Origin: Aphelocoma coerulescens | Taxonomy: Eukaryota > Chordata > Aves > Passeriformes > Corvidae | DNA: 64,000 bases | Direction of reading: 5' to 3' | Assembly: GCF_041296385.1 (NCBI RefSeq) | Contig: NC_091014.1 | Coordinates: forward strand, 64,240,578-64,304,577 | Shown: in pieces, positions 50,406 to 62,819 of the stretch | Numbering within the stretch: position 1 is the first letter of the stretch | How the letters are laid out: every line of letters starts with the position of its first letter | Translations under genes and position numbers: made by a program | The notes under the pieces: model-generated | What the model was told of the DNA's origin: nothing | Seen by the model: the letters and a program-made list of their open reading frames with translations, nothing else | The model's database searches: none

Positions 50406-53400
50406 ATGGAGACCATAGAGGTGGAGAGTGGCTTATTCTTGGTGTTATAACAGACTTCTGAATTCTATATTTTCCTGGATCTAATGAGTGTTGACTGAAG
50501 AATCTGAATCCTTTTACTTACAGCAGCATAAGTCAGGAATAATTAATAGATAAGATTACTGGATATATTTATGTATAAAAAAAGTAAGAAAAATCAAACC
50601 CAGCATCCTCATTTTCCTCCTTCTCCATCTTCCTCTTTTTATATGAAGCCACTAGATGGAAACCATTGTCACACCTTCCTAGCAGATTTAGAAATGTAAA
50701 TTATGCTCTTTAGCTCTCTAGCAACAACAAAGCAGAGTGATATTCTGAGCCCATTTCTGCAGGGGCTCAACAGGAAGAACGGATTAAAGCAAGCTGGTTT
50801 GATTTGGGAAAATTGTCCTTCATGGGAAGTTTAACTTAATACTCAGAAAAAACCGCAACAAAAACCAAATGGATTTCTATGGGTTAATGTGTTTAATTTA
50901 GATATTTCACTCTTTGAACAACAGACTGTCTTTTCACTGCATTTGTAAAGCACCCACCTCACTACACCTCTTACATTTCTGGAGCTTATAGCTAGAAATT
51001 CAGTTTAAAAGGAATAATGAGAAAATTGTCCTACCAAAAGCAGCTGCTACTTTAGCAGTGACACTGCAGCAGCCCCAAGGGAAATAGGTGTTGAGAGGTG
51101 TTTAGAGTCACCATAGATAGCAGCACACTCCCACAGGCTCTTTTGCAAAAGGAAAATCCAAAGGATATGGAAACGGCCCTCAAACAGTTCCAAGTGTTAC
51201 AGGAGTAAGCAAGCTGACAGGTACAGCTGAATCAGTTAATGGTTGAAGTCACCTCGGGGAAAGTGGACTGCTGTGATCATCCCCTCAGCTTCAGGCAAAT
51301 CCTGGGACTCCTGAAGAAACACCTGGAAAAATTAGTGACCCAGGAAGGGCAATAGCCCATTATTGAGGGTAATTGAGTGGAGAATTACAAGGGTATTTTG
51401 GCAGACAGATACCATCCTGTTGTGATGCAGACATTCCTGACAAGTAGGCCAGCTTGTAGTGCCAGAATTATCTGTACCTCTGGTTTCAGAGAGACTCCTT
51501 TGCAGCTGAATCCTCCTGGAGACCATAAAATGCTCCCATTCCCATTCGTCAGCAGAATGATGTACTGAGAAAAATGAGTTCTGTTCTGCACCATGTTATG
51601 GCACAGTAGAGCCAGGGTGGGTGCACTGCAAAGTGGGGACAGAGCCCTCATCACATTTCTCAGACCCATGAAGCAATCATTTACTGTTTTGGTGCAGTTG
51701 CTGTTCATTCTTCATCTGCTGTGTCACATTTCCCTTCATTGCTTAGGCTGCCCTAAGTTACAGTATCTGATTCTCACAATTGTGCACTCGGCCATTTGTC
51801 TGCTCTACTTCAGGGGCAAAGTTTGGAGTCAGTTATATCAAGGTGCCCTCGACACCTGGAATGGATGTCACCCTAATGAAGGTGTAAACCTCATTTGATA
51901 AATGGGCTTCCGTGCTGGAGCTGTTTTCTTCACAATTAGTGTATTTCAATAGCTCTTTGTAGTCAGCATCACCGTATTATTTCTCATGGCCTATGCTGAT
52001 GGGTTTTTTTAAGGCATTCAGCATTGAGGGAAAAGTGGCAAAGTCATCTGAGCCTGTAATTCAGTTTGATCATCCTTCCATACAGAAGGCAGACGGATGG
52101 CATTTCACTGTAGCTACCATGAATTTGCTGGCCTTCCTTCCTTGCTGACCTGCTGTTCTGTTTTAATTCCTGCAGCCTTCATGGTGATCTCCATCTTCAA
52201 AATCTTTCCTAATAAGGGCTCTTGTGGATAACTGTTGGATTTTTTTCAGAGATGGCAAAAATAAATCGAAATTACTTGGTGGAAATATCTAGCCCCGAGA
52301 TATCATCACTGCTTTCACATTCCTTTGCAGAAACAAGCAGACCCATCAGACACAGGTAGCATGCTCATCTCTGTGCCATTTGAAAGGAGATAATGAGAAA
52401 ATTCTCTGTGTAAGAGGACAACCTACAAAATGCTGAGAAGAATCCTCTGACTCATGCTCAGCTTGAGCCACCCTCAGACTTTTCACGACGCAGACTCTCA
52501 GAGAAAAGAAGCACTGATAATTTGCTTTCTTGAAAAGTCCAATCCATGCATCATCTTTTGTTTCTCTGTGTATTGCCATTTTTTAACCACATTTGCCAAG
52601 ACAATGAGGTGGCTGCTTTCTTGTCCATGTCTGCACATTGGCCTGTCTGTCTGGTCTAGTGGAAGGTGTCCCTGCCCATGGCAGGAGAGTTGAAGTGATG
52701 ATCTTTAAGGCCCCTCCCAAACCCAAACCATTCTATGATTTTATGATTCCGTCTTCCAGTTGTTAGGCATTTTTACAGCACAGATAAGTGATTTCGGGTG
52801 TAAGGCTGGGAGGGGTATCACAGTATGAAGAAGTTTTAGGAGTCCATGTGACTGAGTTCAAGAGAATGTGCAGGGACCAGCACTGTTGCAGCAGTGGGTA
52901 TTTACAGGATGTCAGATACAGATCTTTAGTTAATCAATGTGAGAACACAAAGACTCAGTGACCAAGCTGTTAGAACACTTCCGTCTCTGAAACATCATCA
53001 CAAAACCAATTGTCCGTAAATAACAGCCTTTCTGGAACTGAATGCTTTCTGCATAATTTAACTTCACCTCTGCTCCTGGGAGGCTGTGTGGGTATGACTG
53101 AAATACATCAAATGCACAGTCATTACAGAGCCCACATCGGTGGCCTTCAAAAACAGAGACTCTCCTGATTACTCCTGATCTACTGTGCAAGGCGTTACCA
53201 GCAGGCATCAATTTCTGCAGATCCGGGCGTGCCTGTGCCCTCCTATTTCCTGTGGGAGACAAGTAAAGCCAATTTGTCAGCCTGGGAACTGCTCATCTTT
53301 GACTCTCTCTGTGCTCCCAGTGCTCTGAGCTTTCAGATGACAAGTCTGTCCAGAAAATGGCTATGCAGACACTGTTTATATCTGTTCCAAAGTGTCTTTA

Positions 53401-56174
53401 TATGTCACCTGGGATGCTCCTGCCCTCAACAGTGTTTTTGGCACCCCTTTGAAGCTTGAAAAAGGAAAAGGGGAAAAAAACCTACAGTCCTACAATTCCC
53501 CGTTCTGTAAATATCCCTCACATGCTGATGTATCTGTCCTTGCTAACCCATTTTGCAAATTGCTTATTATAAAGATAAATATCCTCCTCTCTATCCTCAG
53601 AGGTTTTTTGGGCATCCAGGATTTTCAGCCTGTGAAGAAGGAAAGGGCTTTTCACAGTTGCAGTGGGACAACTCCTGGAACAGGAGGATTTGTGCAACAC
53701 AGCTATGGATAAACAAGCCCACAACAGTGAAAGAGCTGAGAAGTTACATTAAGCAAAGGTGAAGTCCTTTTATGAGGTAGCTTGTGAAAAAGTCTCCCTT
53801 ATGCCACCTCCTTTCCTTCAGGATTGCATGCATTACTCAACAAGGAGCTTTACATCTCCTCTGCTGCTTCCATATGATCCATAGGATTTGGCAGAAATCA
53901 TCCTGCAGATGTGTAGCAAAAGGTGAGTCAGCTTGGCACCATCTTCCACAAGGGCTATAGTTTTCTGAAATAAAGAGAATCTGGGATAGATTCAGACATG
54001 GAAAAGAGGGCTGTCAAAGAAGTGAGTGGCTGAATGTAAGGATATTTTTTTAGCCTAGTTACCCAAGGTTCAAGTTACCACTCTGTTAAGTATCTATTTG
54101 GATATCAGCCTTCAGACATTTTTAAACCCAGTTTCTTTTTCAGTTGAATTTTTTGTTAAAATTTGTTCTAAAAGAACAAGCAGGGGTGTTAAATAACCTC
54201 ACCAGAATGCAAATATTGCGAAATGATACTGACATTGCTTCAACTGGTTCTACATAACTGGATTCTGCTGCTTCCTGCACTGCAACAGGGAGTTGCTGAG
54301 CTGGGGAGGTGTGGGGTGGAAGTTGGCTGTGTGTCTGGGACGTGTGTGCTGCCTGCAAAGGATTTCAGCAGTGGAACAATCAGGGCTGTTTTGAGAGTAC
54401 TGGGCATAGCATTTTCCTCCTTCTACTCCCAAGTTTGTTGCACGTCATCATAACCCCCAGAGAGAAAACTCAGAGAAACTTCACTGCTTTCCTCTCCTGT
54501 CTGTCTGTTGCCTGAGGCAGATACTCAGAGGTGCCATTGCATCCTGTGGTTCTGACTGTCCTCCTTCTTTTCACACTTGGCTCCTGTGTGAGCATTTAGT
54601 TTTCTAAAGGAAGCAGATTTTATCTTCCTCCCTCTTCTCAAGTCATCTATAATTTTAAAATCTTCCTTGGCATGCTGCTCACTGCCAATCTGTGGTATCT
54701 TCCTGCTGCTGCACATCTCCCACGCCCCTTAGCAGTGCCATGCAAACACCACCACATCCTGTTCCACCCAAGAGACCATGCAATTCCAGTCCTTGTCACA
54801 CAGCTAAACCACCTCTCCTTGCAATTCCAGGACAGTTGCATATTCCAGCAGCATGTCAGTTGCATCCTCCAATCTCACACTCTGCTCTATGTGAGAAAGG
54901 GATTTTCTGCTTAAAAGCGGAAGAACAAGAAACAGGGAAAATTCCTCACATGGGCAGCTCTACAAGATGCAGATTCCCTTGCCTTTCTCCCTTCCCACTT
55001 CATGATTAATTCTGTCTTTGGTTCATCTCCCAGAGAGGCCAAAGTCTCTCAGTTTTGATATCCCTGTGCTGTCCTAATCTTCAAATATTCACTTTGCATT
55101 ACTGTATCCTTCAGCCCTGCCTGCTTCCCCCCAAACAGAGTCTTGGGCCTCTCTGGAGCAGACAGTATAAAAAATGTCAGCATTTTATTAAAGAATTTAA
55201 AAAAGAAGCCATAAATATATTTGCTCTCTAAAGTAGGACTGTCAACAACATGACCTGGGATCCAAACAATCTGTATGCAATTTGATCTCTTTAAACCCTG
55301 TCCCTGAGGATCAGAACAGGTAGCTCTCCTTCTCTGTGGTTCATCTGTTCTTCACATGCCTGTCCCAGAAAAATAGTATAAAGGGCTTTTCTGCCTTTCC
55401 CCTGCAAGTTAATTGAAATAAACCACCATGTCCTCCAAAATCCACAGATCTGGAATAAGTTTTGTAGTGGATTATGCAGCTGGGCAAATTGGAGATGGAC
55501 AAAGCACTTCCTGGCAGAACTGGTCAGAAACTGCTGAGGGTCTTTGTTTTTATGTCACTACACTGAAAGGTCTCAGGCAGCGCAAAAGATGATGTCCTTT
55601 TCTCCTTTGACTCACTCCCACCAACATTTAACACAGGGAGAAGAGGCATTTTTCTTATTCTACTCTTCCAGATTACTGTCACAAGAGTCCTTTTCATGTG
55701 CCCTGGCAGCTTCCTCTAATAAGCCATGGCATTAAGACTTAGGCTGTTTCCAACAAATTTGTCCATAATCATCCCACCAGAGTGGCACAGTCAGGGTTCA
55801 TTTCAGAATATGCAATGGAAAGACAAGTTCGTCAGAAGAGCCCTTTTTCCTTGGTGAAGAGAGCCAACATTCACCCACCCTGAGCAGTACTGGGTAGGAG
55901 GTAAACACTTTGCTGCCTTGTTTTGGTTCAGTAGTACAAAACAGCTGTTAAAAATGTTTAAAGATGTATATGAGATGGCTTAGCACAGTTTCACTCAGGC
56001 AGGGTGCCAGGGCATGTTATATAAAGTGTTGATCTTTCCTACATTTTAGATTGAATATAGAACAGTCGGGTTCCAGCCCTCCTTCCTGGCAACAGGCCCA
56101 GCCTCGGGCACTTCCATATAAACAGGTCCCCTTGTAGCTGCCCGAGGTGTCAGCAAGACTCAGAAACTGCAGTG
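50406..56174. other. Intergenic region downstream of DYRK4
   Basis: Nearly 5.8 kb of unique-looking sequence with only a terminal CR1 scrap at 52655-52751. I looked for AKAP3 and NDUFA9 exons and found none. The open frames here are short, overlap on both strands and lack splice sites or homology that I can recognise. Confidence 0.5.
52655..52751 (+). mobile_element. CR1 LINE terminal fragment
   Basis: Forward CR1 end with GGAAGGTGTCCCTGCCCATG and AACCATTCTATGATTTTATG, downstream of DYRK4. Confidence 0.8.
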
Positions 56175-56461
56175 ATGATGGTGATGCCCTTCTCAGGGAT
56201 CAAGAGAATGCTCTTCCTCTTGTTCCTCCCATGCTTTTGTTCTGGCCAGCTTGCACCTCCACTGCTGCGTTTCCCCACCTTATTGGATCCTTCCAGCATG
56301 TTCTACCTCCACTGGGACCACGAGGAACAGGAGCTGATGAGGTTGAGCTGCACATCCGCACAACTGGCTGGATGGCATCTGGATTCAGCCCTCATGGAGA
56401 GCTGCCTGGATATGACATTGTGACAGGAGGTGCCTCCCCAAATGGCAGCATCTGATTCTCT
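56175..56461 (+). pseudogene. MOXD2: MOXD2-like copper monooxygenase, broken first exon
   Basis: Seen: an ATG followed by a hydrophobic leader (MLFLLFLPCFCSGQ) and then RFPTLLDPSSMFYLHWDHEE in one frame. After about 56343 the homology continues in another frame as LHIRTTGWMASGFSPHGELP, with DIVTGGASPNGSI, then a TGA at 56453-56455 and a donor GTAAGT. This is the signal peptide and start of the DOMON domain of DBH-like monooxygenases; the GFSPHG and YDIV motifs are typical. One base is lost around 56343 and a stop lies near the exon end, so it cannot make the normal protein. Known: MOXD2 is a pseudogene in humans and has been lost in several mammals. The copper-binding catalytic exons were not recognised nearby. 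A sequencing error could explain the frameshift but less easily the stop as well. Confidence 0.7.
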
Positions 56462-56552
56462 GTAAGTTGAACAGATTTCCTCTTCATCCCCCTTTGCCAA
56501 GGGTCATGCTCCAAGTATGTTGGAAAAAAAAAAAAAAAGTATATTAAAAGTC

Positions 56553-56806
56553 TAAGAGGATTGAGAATCTTCAGCCTGGAAAGGCTGAGCGAATTGGAAT
56601 TTTTCAGCCTGAAAGACAGAAGGCTTTGGACAGAAGGCTTTGTGGCCTTCCAGCGCCTGAAGGGAACCTACAGGAAAGATGGAGAGACTCTTGACAAGGG
56701 ATGGAGTGACAGGACAAGGGGGAATGGCTTCACACTGACAGAGACCAGGTTTAGATTGGATATGAGGCAGAAATTGTTCCCTGTGAGGGTGGTGAGGCCC
56801 TGGCAT
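56553..56806 (+). mobile_element. CR1 LINE fragment
   Basis: Forward CR1 with a short internal duplication (GACAGAAGGCTTTG twice at 56613-56643), truncated after GAGGCCCTGGCA. Just downstream of the MOXD2-like remnant. Confidence 0.8.
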
Positions 56807-57971
56807 ACTTAAATATAGCCATAGGCTAGGACATCCTTGTGAATTCTTGTTTTTTCCACTGTCAGGCAACCACTAAGGATAGATGCCTGATGTTATAGCA
56901 GCTGGAGTTTAGAGGGGAAAACTGCCACCAAGGCTGCTAAATAAAAACCAGGCTGTTGTTTTGTTTTGCTTTAATTATAAAAGAGAAACAGGCAGCTTAA
57001 TGTTATCCAGAAATAAAAAGAGTTTATACCAGTGAAGTGTTTGCCAATTGCAGTGGTTTTATTTTGTTCAGCTGTTTTCAGTTCCTCTTTCACCCAACAG
57101 TAAAATATGTTTTCTGTGAAATATGTCACAACATTTTTCTAAAAATGGGTGAACTTTGGAGGGAGTGAGTTAGCAAGCCTTCTTTATGGTCATCAGCTGG
57201 TTGCAAAATGATTCTTGTCATACCCACTTTTGAAATCTTCTTTTGATTGTGACCCAGAGAGGGACCTTTAGGATGTGAATCACTGCAAGAAAAAATAGAA
57301 GAAACACTTATTCTTGTTTTTTTAATAATTATTTTCAAATAGTGATTTGGGGTAAACCCAAAGCATTTAATTTCTCATAAAAGAACATTTTGAAAGGAAA
57401 AGCTGAAGTATTTGATTTCAAAAGTATTAAACATTGCCTTATTTTCAGAAAATAGATTCAACATTAACCATGTTTTTTTCCTCCTTGCTAGCAGAAATTC
57501 TTTGTTTATATTAAAAAATAATTTTGGTCTCACAAAAGTTACAGGTTTTTTCAAATCTTTTACATATCAGAAAATATCTCCCAATTATTTTAGGTCTGGA
57601 TACAGTAATCAAGCACATTAAATCCAGGAAAATCCATATTTGCTCGGCTGTAAAGCACATCCACTGAACCCATGGAATAGACAGTTTGAGGGAAAGACAT
57701 CCTAGTTACTGTAAATGGAATTTAAGTGAAGCTTTCTATTTGAAATCTTCCTTCTAAGCCTCTCTCTCTCACATCCTTGGTTTTTGTTTTAATTTTCCTT
57801 TTTACTACAACGAAAAAGAGTCATTATCTGAGTATTGCCTAGTGGGTGAAAAACCAGTGAAAAAGGCTTGCTTTCACAAAGGAGGGTTGTTTTCCAAGTG
57901 TTTACTGCATTCCTCTTTCATAATGTATATTTCATTTTAAATATTTTATCTCTTTCAGGGTAATTGATTTG

Positions 57972-58104
57972 CAGACTACTTATCTTTGAATTTGGATCTT
58001 GTGATGACATCTTTACCAATTCTGTTTTCTTGATGAGGTACAGAGACCCATCTGACTCAACTGACCCCAAAAGATTCTTCACCTCTGACCTGAGGCTGCA
58101 CAAT
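57972..58104 (+). pseudogene. Possible second MOXD2-like exon remnant
   Basis: An open stretch between acceptor GATTTGCAG and donor GTAAGT reads FGSCDDIFTNSVFLMRYRD and then DPKRFFTSDLRLHN. The FxxCDxxxTNSV pattern loosely recalls the end of the DOMON domain in DBH-like enzymes, where the next MOXD2 exon would be expected. The frame does not join the upstream remnant cleanly. Similarity is weak and this may be chance. Confidence 0.2.
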
Positions 58105-58363
58105 GTAAGTATTGGACAAGACGCTGGTATGTTAAAAATCCGCCCTTCTTCTGTCTTTCTTGGTCATGGCCACACTGAGTTTGGGGTTGCACAGGCCAAA
58201 AGGTGGACATGACTGGTCTTGGAACATGGAAATAGAGCTGGCAAGAGTAGGAGTGAAGTGGGAGTGCGGAGGGTTATTTGTTAGGAAAAGGCTATCACCC
58301 ATGCCCTTAGCTAGAGCTTAGGAAGTCAAACAGAGACTGGTGCTAATGAATTGCAACAGAATT

Positions 58364-58393
58364 ATTAACACAGACATTATTAACACAGACATA
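58364..58393 (+). repeat. 15-bp tandem duplication
   Basis: ATTATTAACACAGAC is present twice in succession. No associated gene. Confidence 0.7.
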
Positions 58394-59041
58394 CAAGGCC
58401 ATTGTCCCACCCCTATAGACCCACAGTAAAATATTTTTAATTTACTGAAGATATTTACTGCTCCCCGTCACAGTTTTGTGGGAAATACACAATACCACTG
58501 AGAAATAATGAATATACATTTAAATGCTGAAAAGCGTGGCTAAGTGCACAGAAATTACAATACAAACTACCCTGTGTGCTATCTCCAGCATTAAGTCATG
58601 CAGCATCCCAGTACCACATGAAAGGATTTACAAGGGGAGCTGGAGTCCCCTTTAACTTCCCCCTGTGGTATTTGCACCATCCTTGTCAAATGGAGTTCAA
58701 AAGCACCAACTCAGTGTGGTATTGCACCTTCCTTCTACAAACAGCATGGGCCCACACAGCACTCCCTCAAGACGCAGCAGAACCTGCTGATCAGCGTAGG
58801 CAATATTCCACAGGAAAGAGGGGCACTATTTTTATGGCAAAATTTGTGGGATTAGTGCTATCATGTGCTTGTCACTCCAGAAAGCCAGGAATAAAAGCTG
58901 AAAAAGTTGACTGAACTGGATGGATGTTTCCTACACTCAGTTCATGTTACAATCGGCAAATTAGTAATGCAATTCCCTAATAGAAAAAAACTGTGGATGA
59001 AAAAAAATTAATTGGTGGAGCTGAAAAATCACAAAATACTT

Positions 59042-59192
59042 CGGGTTGCCCAGAGAAGCTGTGGCTGCCCATGCCTGGAAGTGTCCAAGGCCAGGCTGGA
59101 TGGGGCTCTGAGCAAGCTGGGATAGTGGAAGGTGTCCCTGCCCATGGCAGGGGGTTGTAACAAGATGGTCTATGACATCCCTTTCAACACAT
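59042..59192 (+). mobile_element. CR1 LINE terminal fragment
   Basis: Forward CR1 end starting GGTTGCCCAGAGAAGCTGTG, with CCCTGCCCATGGCAGGGGGT. Confidence 0.8.
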
Positions 59193-59469
59193 TCCACTTT
59201 GTGGAGACGTGAAATGGCTTCCTGACTTTGCTGTGACAGTAACCCAGCTTTTATACTCTTAAACAAGCTGACATAATTTCTAGTTTCATTCCCCTGGTGG
59301 ATTTCTCCCAAAGCCTGGCCAGGGCTCAAGGAGGAACCAAGGGAGTTATCTTTGATCCTGTACCCCCTAATTAGCCCAGATGTGGCCTTATCCAGTTCCT
59401 AGATATAGAAAAGTAAATACATGTTTTACCAACTAATGAACACGTATAACAATAGTTCATTAATGATCA

Positions 59470-59518
59470 AAGATATAGATATAGATACAGATACAGATAC
59501 AGATACAGATATATATAA
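59470..59518 (+). repeat. GATATA/GATACA hexamer microsatellite
   Basis: About eight units of AGATAY and variants. It produces the Asp-Thr/Asp-Ile run in a neighbouring open frame, which is therefore not a gene. Confidence 0.9.
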
Positions 59519-60039
59519 CATTTGTAAGGTTCATCTAGAGGCCAACTTTGGCTTGGGGTCTGTTGTTCAGACCTTAGTCAGGGCCTGTTGTTTAGGCCTC
59601 AGTACTTCAGCTGCCTGTCACAAAATTTCTGGACACATCTCCCTGTCAGGTCTGAGGGCAAATCTTCATTTGACCGCAGTACAAACTTCTGAGTCATCAA
59701 CCACCACAGAAACTGCTTATTTCCTCCTCTTTCTCTCACAGAGCTGGTGTTTCCTTGGCTTCTCTGGGCCTGTGATTATGGAAAGTGAGGCACAGAATAC
59801 CAGAACACATAAATGGCCCTCTGAAGAAGCCTCTGCCATTACCATTGGCAGCAGAGGGTGTTCCAGATCTGATGGCCCTGAGAGGATATTTCCATAATAG
59901 AAAATTGTCTCTCTGTGGAAGAAATAGGTTCAATCAGAATTGGTATTTATTTTATTAGAAAAACTCAACTTTGTACTATAGTTTGTTCTAAATCAGAAAA
60001 GCAATGTTTTATAGTGCTGTAAAGACAGGAATACAGTTA

Positions 60040-60694
60040 TCACAAAATCATGGAATGGTTTGGGTTGGAAGGGACCTTGGGATCTTCTCATTCCACCTTC
60101 TCTGTCATGGGCAGGGACACCTTCCACTATCCCAGACTGCTCAGAGCCCTGTCCAGTCTGGCCTTGGACACTTCCAGGGATGGGGCAGCCACAGCATCTT
60201 TGGGCAACCTGTGCCAGAGCCTCCCCACCCTCACAGGGAACAATTTCTTCCCAATATCCAATCTAAACCTGCTCTCTGTCAGTGTGAAGCCATTCCCCTT
60301 GTCCTGTCACTCCAGGCCCTTGTAAAGTGTCCGTCTCCATCTTTCTTGTAGTTCCCTTTAAGCACTGGAAGGCCACAATGAGGTCACCCCAAAGCTTCTC
60401 TTCTCCAGACTGAAAAATCTCATTCTCTCAAGCCTTCCTCACAGCAGAGCTGCTCCAGCCTCTCAACACTTTGGTGGCCTCCTCTGGACTATCTCCAACA
60501 GTTCCATGTCCTTCCTGTACTGGGGACCCCAGAGAGGTAAGAGGTCACCCCTCAGCCTCTTTTTCTCCAAACTGGACAAACCAGGATCCTCAGCTACTCC
60601 TCACAGGACATTCCTTTCAGCCCTTCCACCAGCTTTGTTCCCTTCCTCTGGACCTCCATTCAAGGATCTTCACATCCTTCTCAAATTGTAGGGC
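60040..60694 (-). mobile_element. CR1 LINE 3' fragment
   Basis: Starts TCACAAAATCATGGAATGGT and runs through the reversed CR1 3' region to the coding end, directly abutting the ERVL-type LTR fragment. Confidence 0.85.
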
Positions 60695-60700
60695 CCTGGG

Positions 60701-60945
60701 GGCTGGTTTTGGCTGGGATAGAGTTAATTTCCTTCATAGCAGCTGGTATGGGCTACATTTTGGATTTGTGCTGGGAACAGTGTTGAGAACACAGGGATGT
60801 TTTAGTTCTTGCTGAGCAGAGATTAAACAGAGTCAGAGCCCTCTGCTTGTCATCCCACCCCACCACGGAGGAGGCTGAGGGTGCACAAGGAGTTGAGAGC
60901 AGACACAATGGACCCCAACTGCCCAGAGGGATATCACAAACCTGG
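60701..60945 (+). mobile_element. Avian ERVL-type LTR fragment
   Basis: The stretch beginning CTGGTTTTGGCTGGGATAGA and containing TTTGGATTTGTGCTGGGAAC resembles an LTR repeated widely in bird genomes, recognised from memory. It directly follows a CR1 fragment. The right end fades out near 60945, and no target duplication could be defined. Confidence 0.55.
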
Positions 60946-62270
60946 AAAGCCAAGGGATTTTCTTGTTTAGGCTGCACTATTCCAGTTGCTGCCTTTGCAT
61001 ATTAAGCACCTTTTGTGCTTCCCAAAACAGCCTGGACAAATCCCCCTTTCTGTATCCCCATTTGCCACCAGAATTTCCCTGCAGAGAGGCAGACCATGTC
61101 TGTGAGCTGCACAGAGCCCACGTTGCTCAGGACACAGCGGGGCAGCCTGGTGCTGCTTCCCAAGGGCTACTACCACGGGCCTACCCCAGTGCATGGCAGG
61201 GTCCTGTTCCAGAAGTGCTGAGGGTATTTCCTGATGGATCAGGGGAATATGTCCTGTTCCAGAGGTGCTTTGGGGAGCACGGCCTTCTGGAGTGCACAGG
61301 GCTGGTCTCCTGATGTGCCCTGGGTGCCCCCAGAGAGCTCCACTCTGCTTCCTGAGGTGCCTGCTGGGACTCTGTACAATTCCTTTCCATTGCATGGAAT
61401 AAAACTTTTCTTTGTAAAACACACAGGGGTGTCTGTGTGTGGGGCTGTGAAGCTTTGCAAACTCGCTTAGAGAAGACACTTCCTATGCCAGAACCACTTC
61501 CCAACACAGGTTACCTCAGGGAGGCCATGACCTTATATTTCCTCATGTTGCTGATGTAAAACCCTCTGCCATCAAAATATGAAGTAGAAGTAGACTTCTC
61601 TTCTCATTAGAAGTGAGGTAAAGAAATTCAGCCAAATTAAATTTAATAAAGAAATAGATTTTTTTCTGTGGCCGAAAGATAGGTCACACAGAAAGCCACG
61701 ATTGAGAAAAGCAGCTCCGAGCCCGGGGTCAGAGCTGGCTGAACACGTATAGATCATGACCTCTATTGCATCAGACCTCCCAAGTTCATGACTGTTGCTT
61801 CGGCTGGTTCTTTTTTATACAGTTCCTGGGCAGAGTCCGAATTAATTCCAGTCTTTTCCTGAAGATGGACTGCACAAAGCCTTTCCTGGGTCTGATGAAT
61901 TGTCCATCCTGGATGATGAATGGGCCATCTCTGGCTCCTGGAGCAGTTATTTTTAGTTCCCGGAATGCCTAATTCTTTATCAGCTGAGATGTAGATATCA
62001 GAAGATAGTGATCAAGTCATCATCTTGTTCAACTGCTCTAGTGTTGTGAAATTTTCCACTCAGCATGTTGTCTCTGCATGGTTTTATTACATTTCAGTTT
62101 TATACATAATAGCACGAATTACATACTTTATTTATAACAGAAGTTTATGCGTGACCGGAAGAGTTGAGAACTTCCTCCTGAAGGTTAGAAAGGGGAGGGA
62201 GCTCTGAGTCGTACCCAGCCCAGAGCCAGGTCACAACAGCACAGGGATGAAAAAAAAGAGTGGAACAAGA
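60946..62270. other. Sequence before the lectin-like receptor exon
   Basis: Contains the tail of the LTR region and a moderately G+C-rich part (61060-61380) with short open frames on both strands, one including LLPKGYYHGPTPVHG, which I cannot assign. The promoter of the receptor would lie just left of 62271, but no clear TATA box was seen. Confidence 0.4.
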
Positions 62271-62352
62271 ATGGCAGAAAATGTCCTTTATGCTGACTTG
62301 AACTTGCCTGAATCAACCAGACCCAGAATCCTGAAGGTCCCTGATGTCCCAG
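62271..62352 (+). CDS. First exon of a probable NK-type C-type-lectin-like receptor (ITIM tail)
   Basis: Seen: ATG followed by 27 codons and donor GTAGGT in phase 1. The product begins MAENVLYADLNLPES. VLYADL fits the inhibitory tyrosine motif (V/I/L-x-Y-x-x-L) at the extreme N-terminus, as in type II killer-cell lectin-like receptors; rodent NKR-P1 proteins also begin with a short leader and then VYADLNL. Known: such an exon encodes the cytoplasmic tail, followed by transmembrane, stalk and lectin-domain exons. A possible transmembrane exon follows at 62666. No lectin-domain exon was recognised before the right edge, so the gene either continues beyond the window or is a fragment. Which receptor subfamily it belongs to cannot be told from this exon. 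Confidence 0.6.
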
Positions 62353-62665
62353 GTAGGTCCATTGCTGAGCACGGAGCTTTCTTTGCATTCTCCAGACTCT
62401 CCCCCACATACGTTGAGAGATGTTTCCTGGAGCATCAAAGTCCCGAAGAACACGAGGGAAATGTGAGGGCCAGTGCTGGGAGAATGTGCAGGTGGAGTGT
62501 CCAGACAGGGCTGTTTATATTTACAAAGGGGAGTTGTGATGAGGTCTACTTTTCTCTTGCTAAGGTGCAAGTGTGAGGGAGCACCTCTGGTGGTGTGATC
62601 TTAAGAGCAGTTTTTCCAATTTTGGAGACTATTGCAGAGCTGAACATCCATTGCTCCTGCCCCAG

Positions 62666-62819
62666 GCCTGTTGTCCCCCAGCAGACTGGGATTCCTGCAG
62701 CTGTTGCTGGTGTTTGCAGCAGTCTCCTGCATGGCTGCTCCGCTCCCTGAGCACAGCAGGCACTGCCTGGGGACTTCTCCTCCTGCTCTGTCTGTACAAA
62801 CTGCTTGTTTAATGCACAG
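62666..62819 (+). CDS. Possible transmembrane exon of the lectin-like receptor
   Basis: After acceptor CTCCTGCCCCAG, in the phase left by the exon at 62271-62352, the frame reads SRLGFLQLLLVFAAVSCMAA and stays open to a donor at 62820 (154 bases). The 17-18 residue hydrophobic run suits a type II membrane anchor. The sequence after it is not recognisable stalk, so the true exon end is uncertain. Confidence 0.4.

Noticed and set aside
59421..59897. 158-codon open frame with an Asp-Ile/Asp-Thr run
   Set aside because: The acidic run is the translation of a GATATA/GATACA microsatellite; the rest has no homology I recognise.
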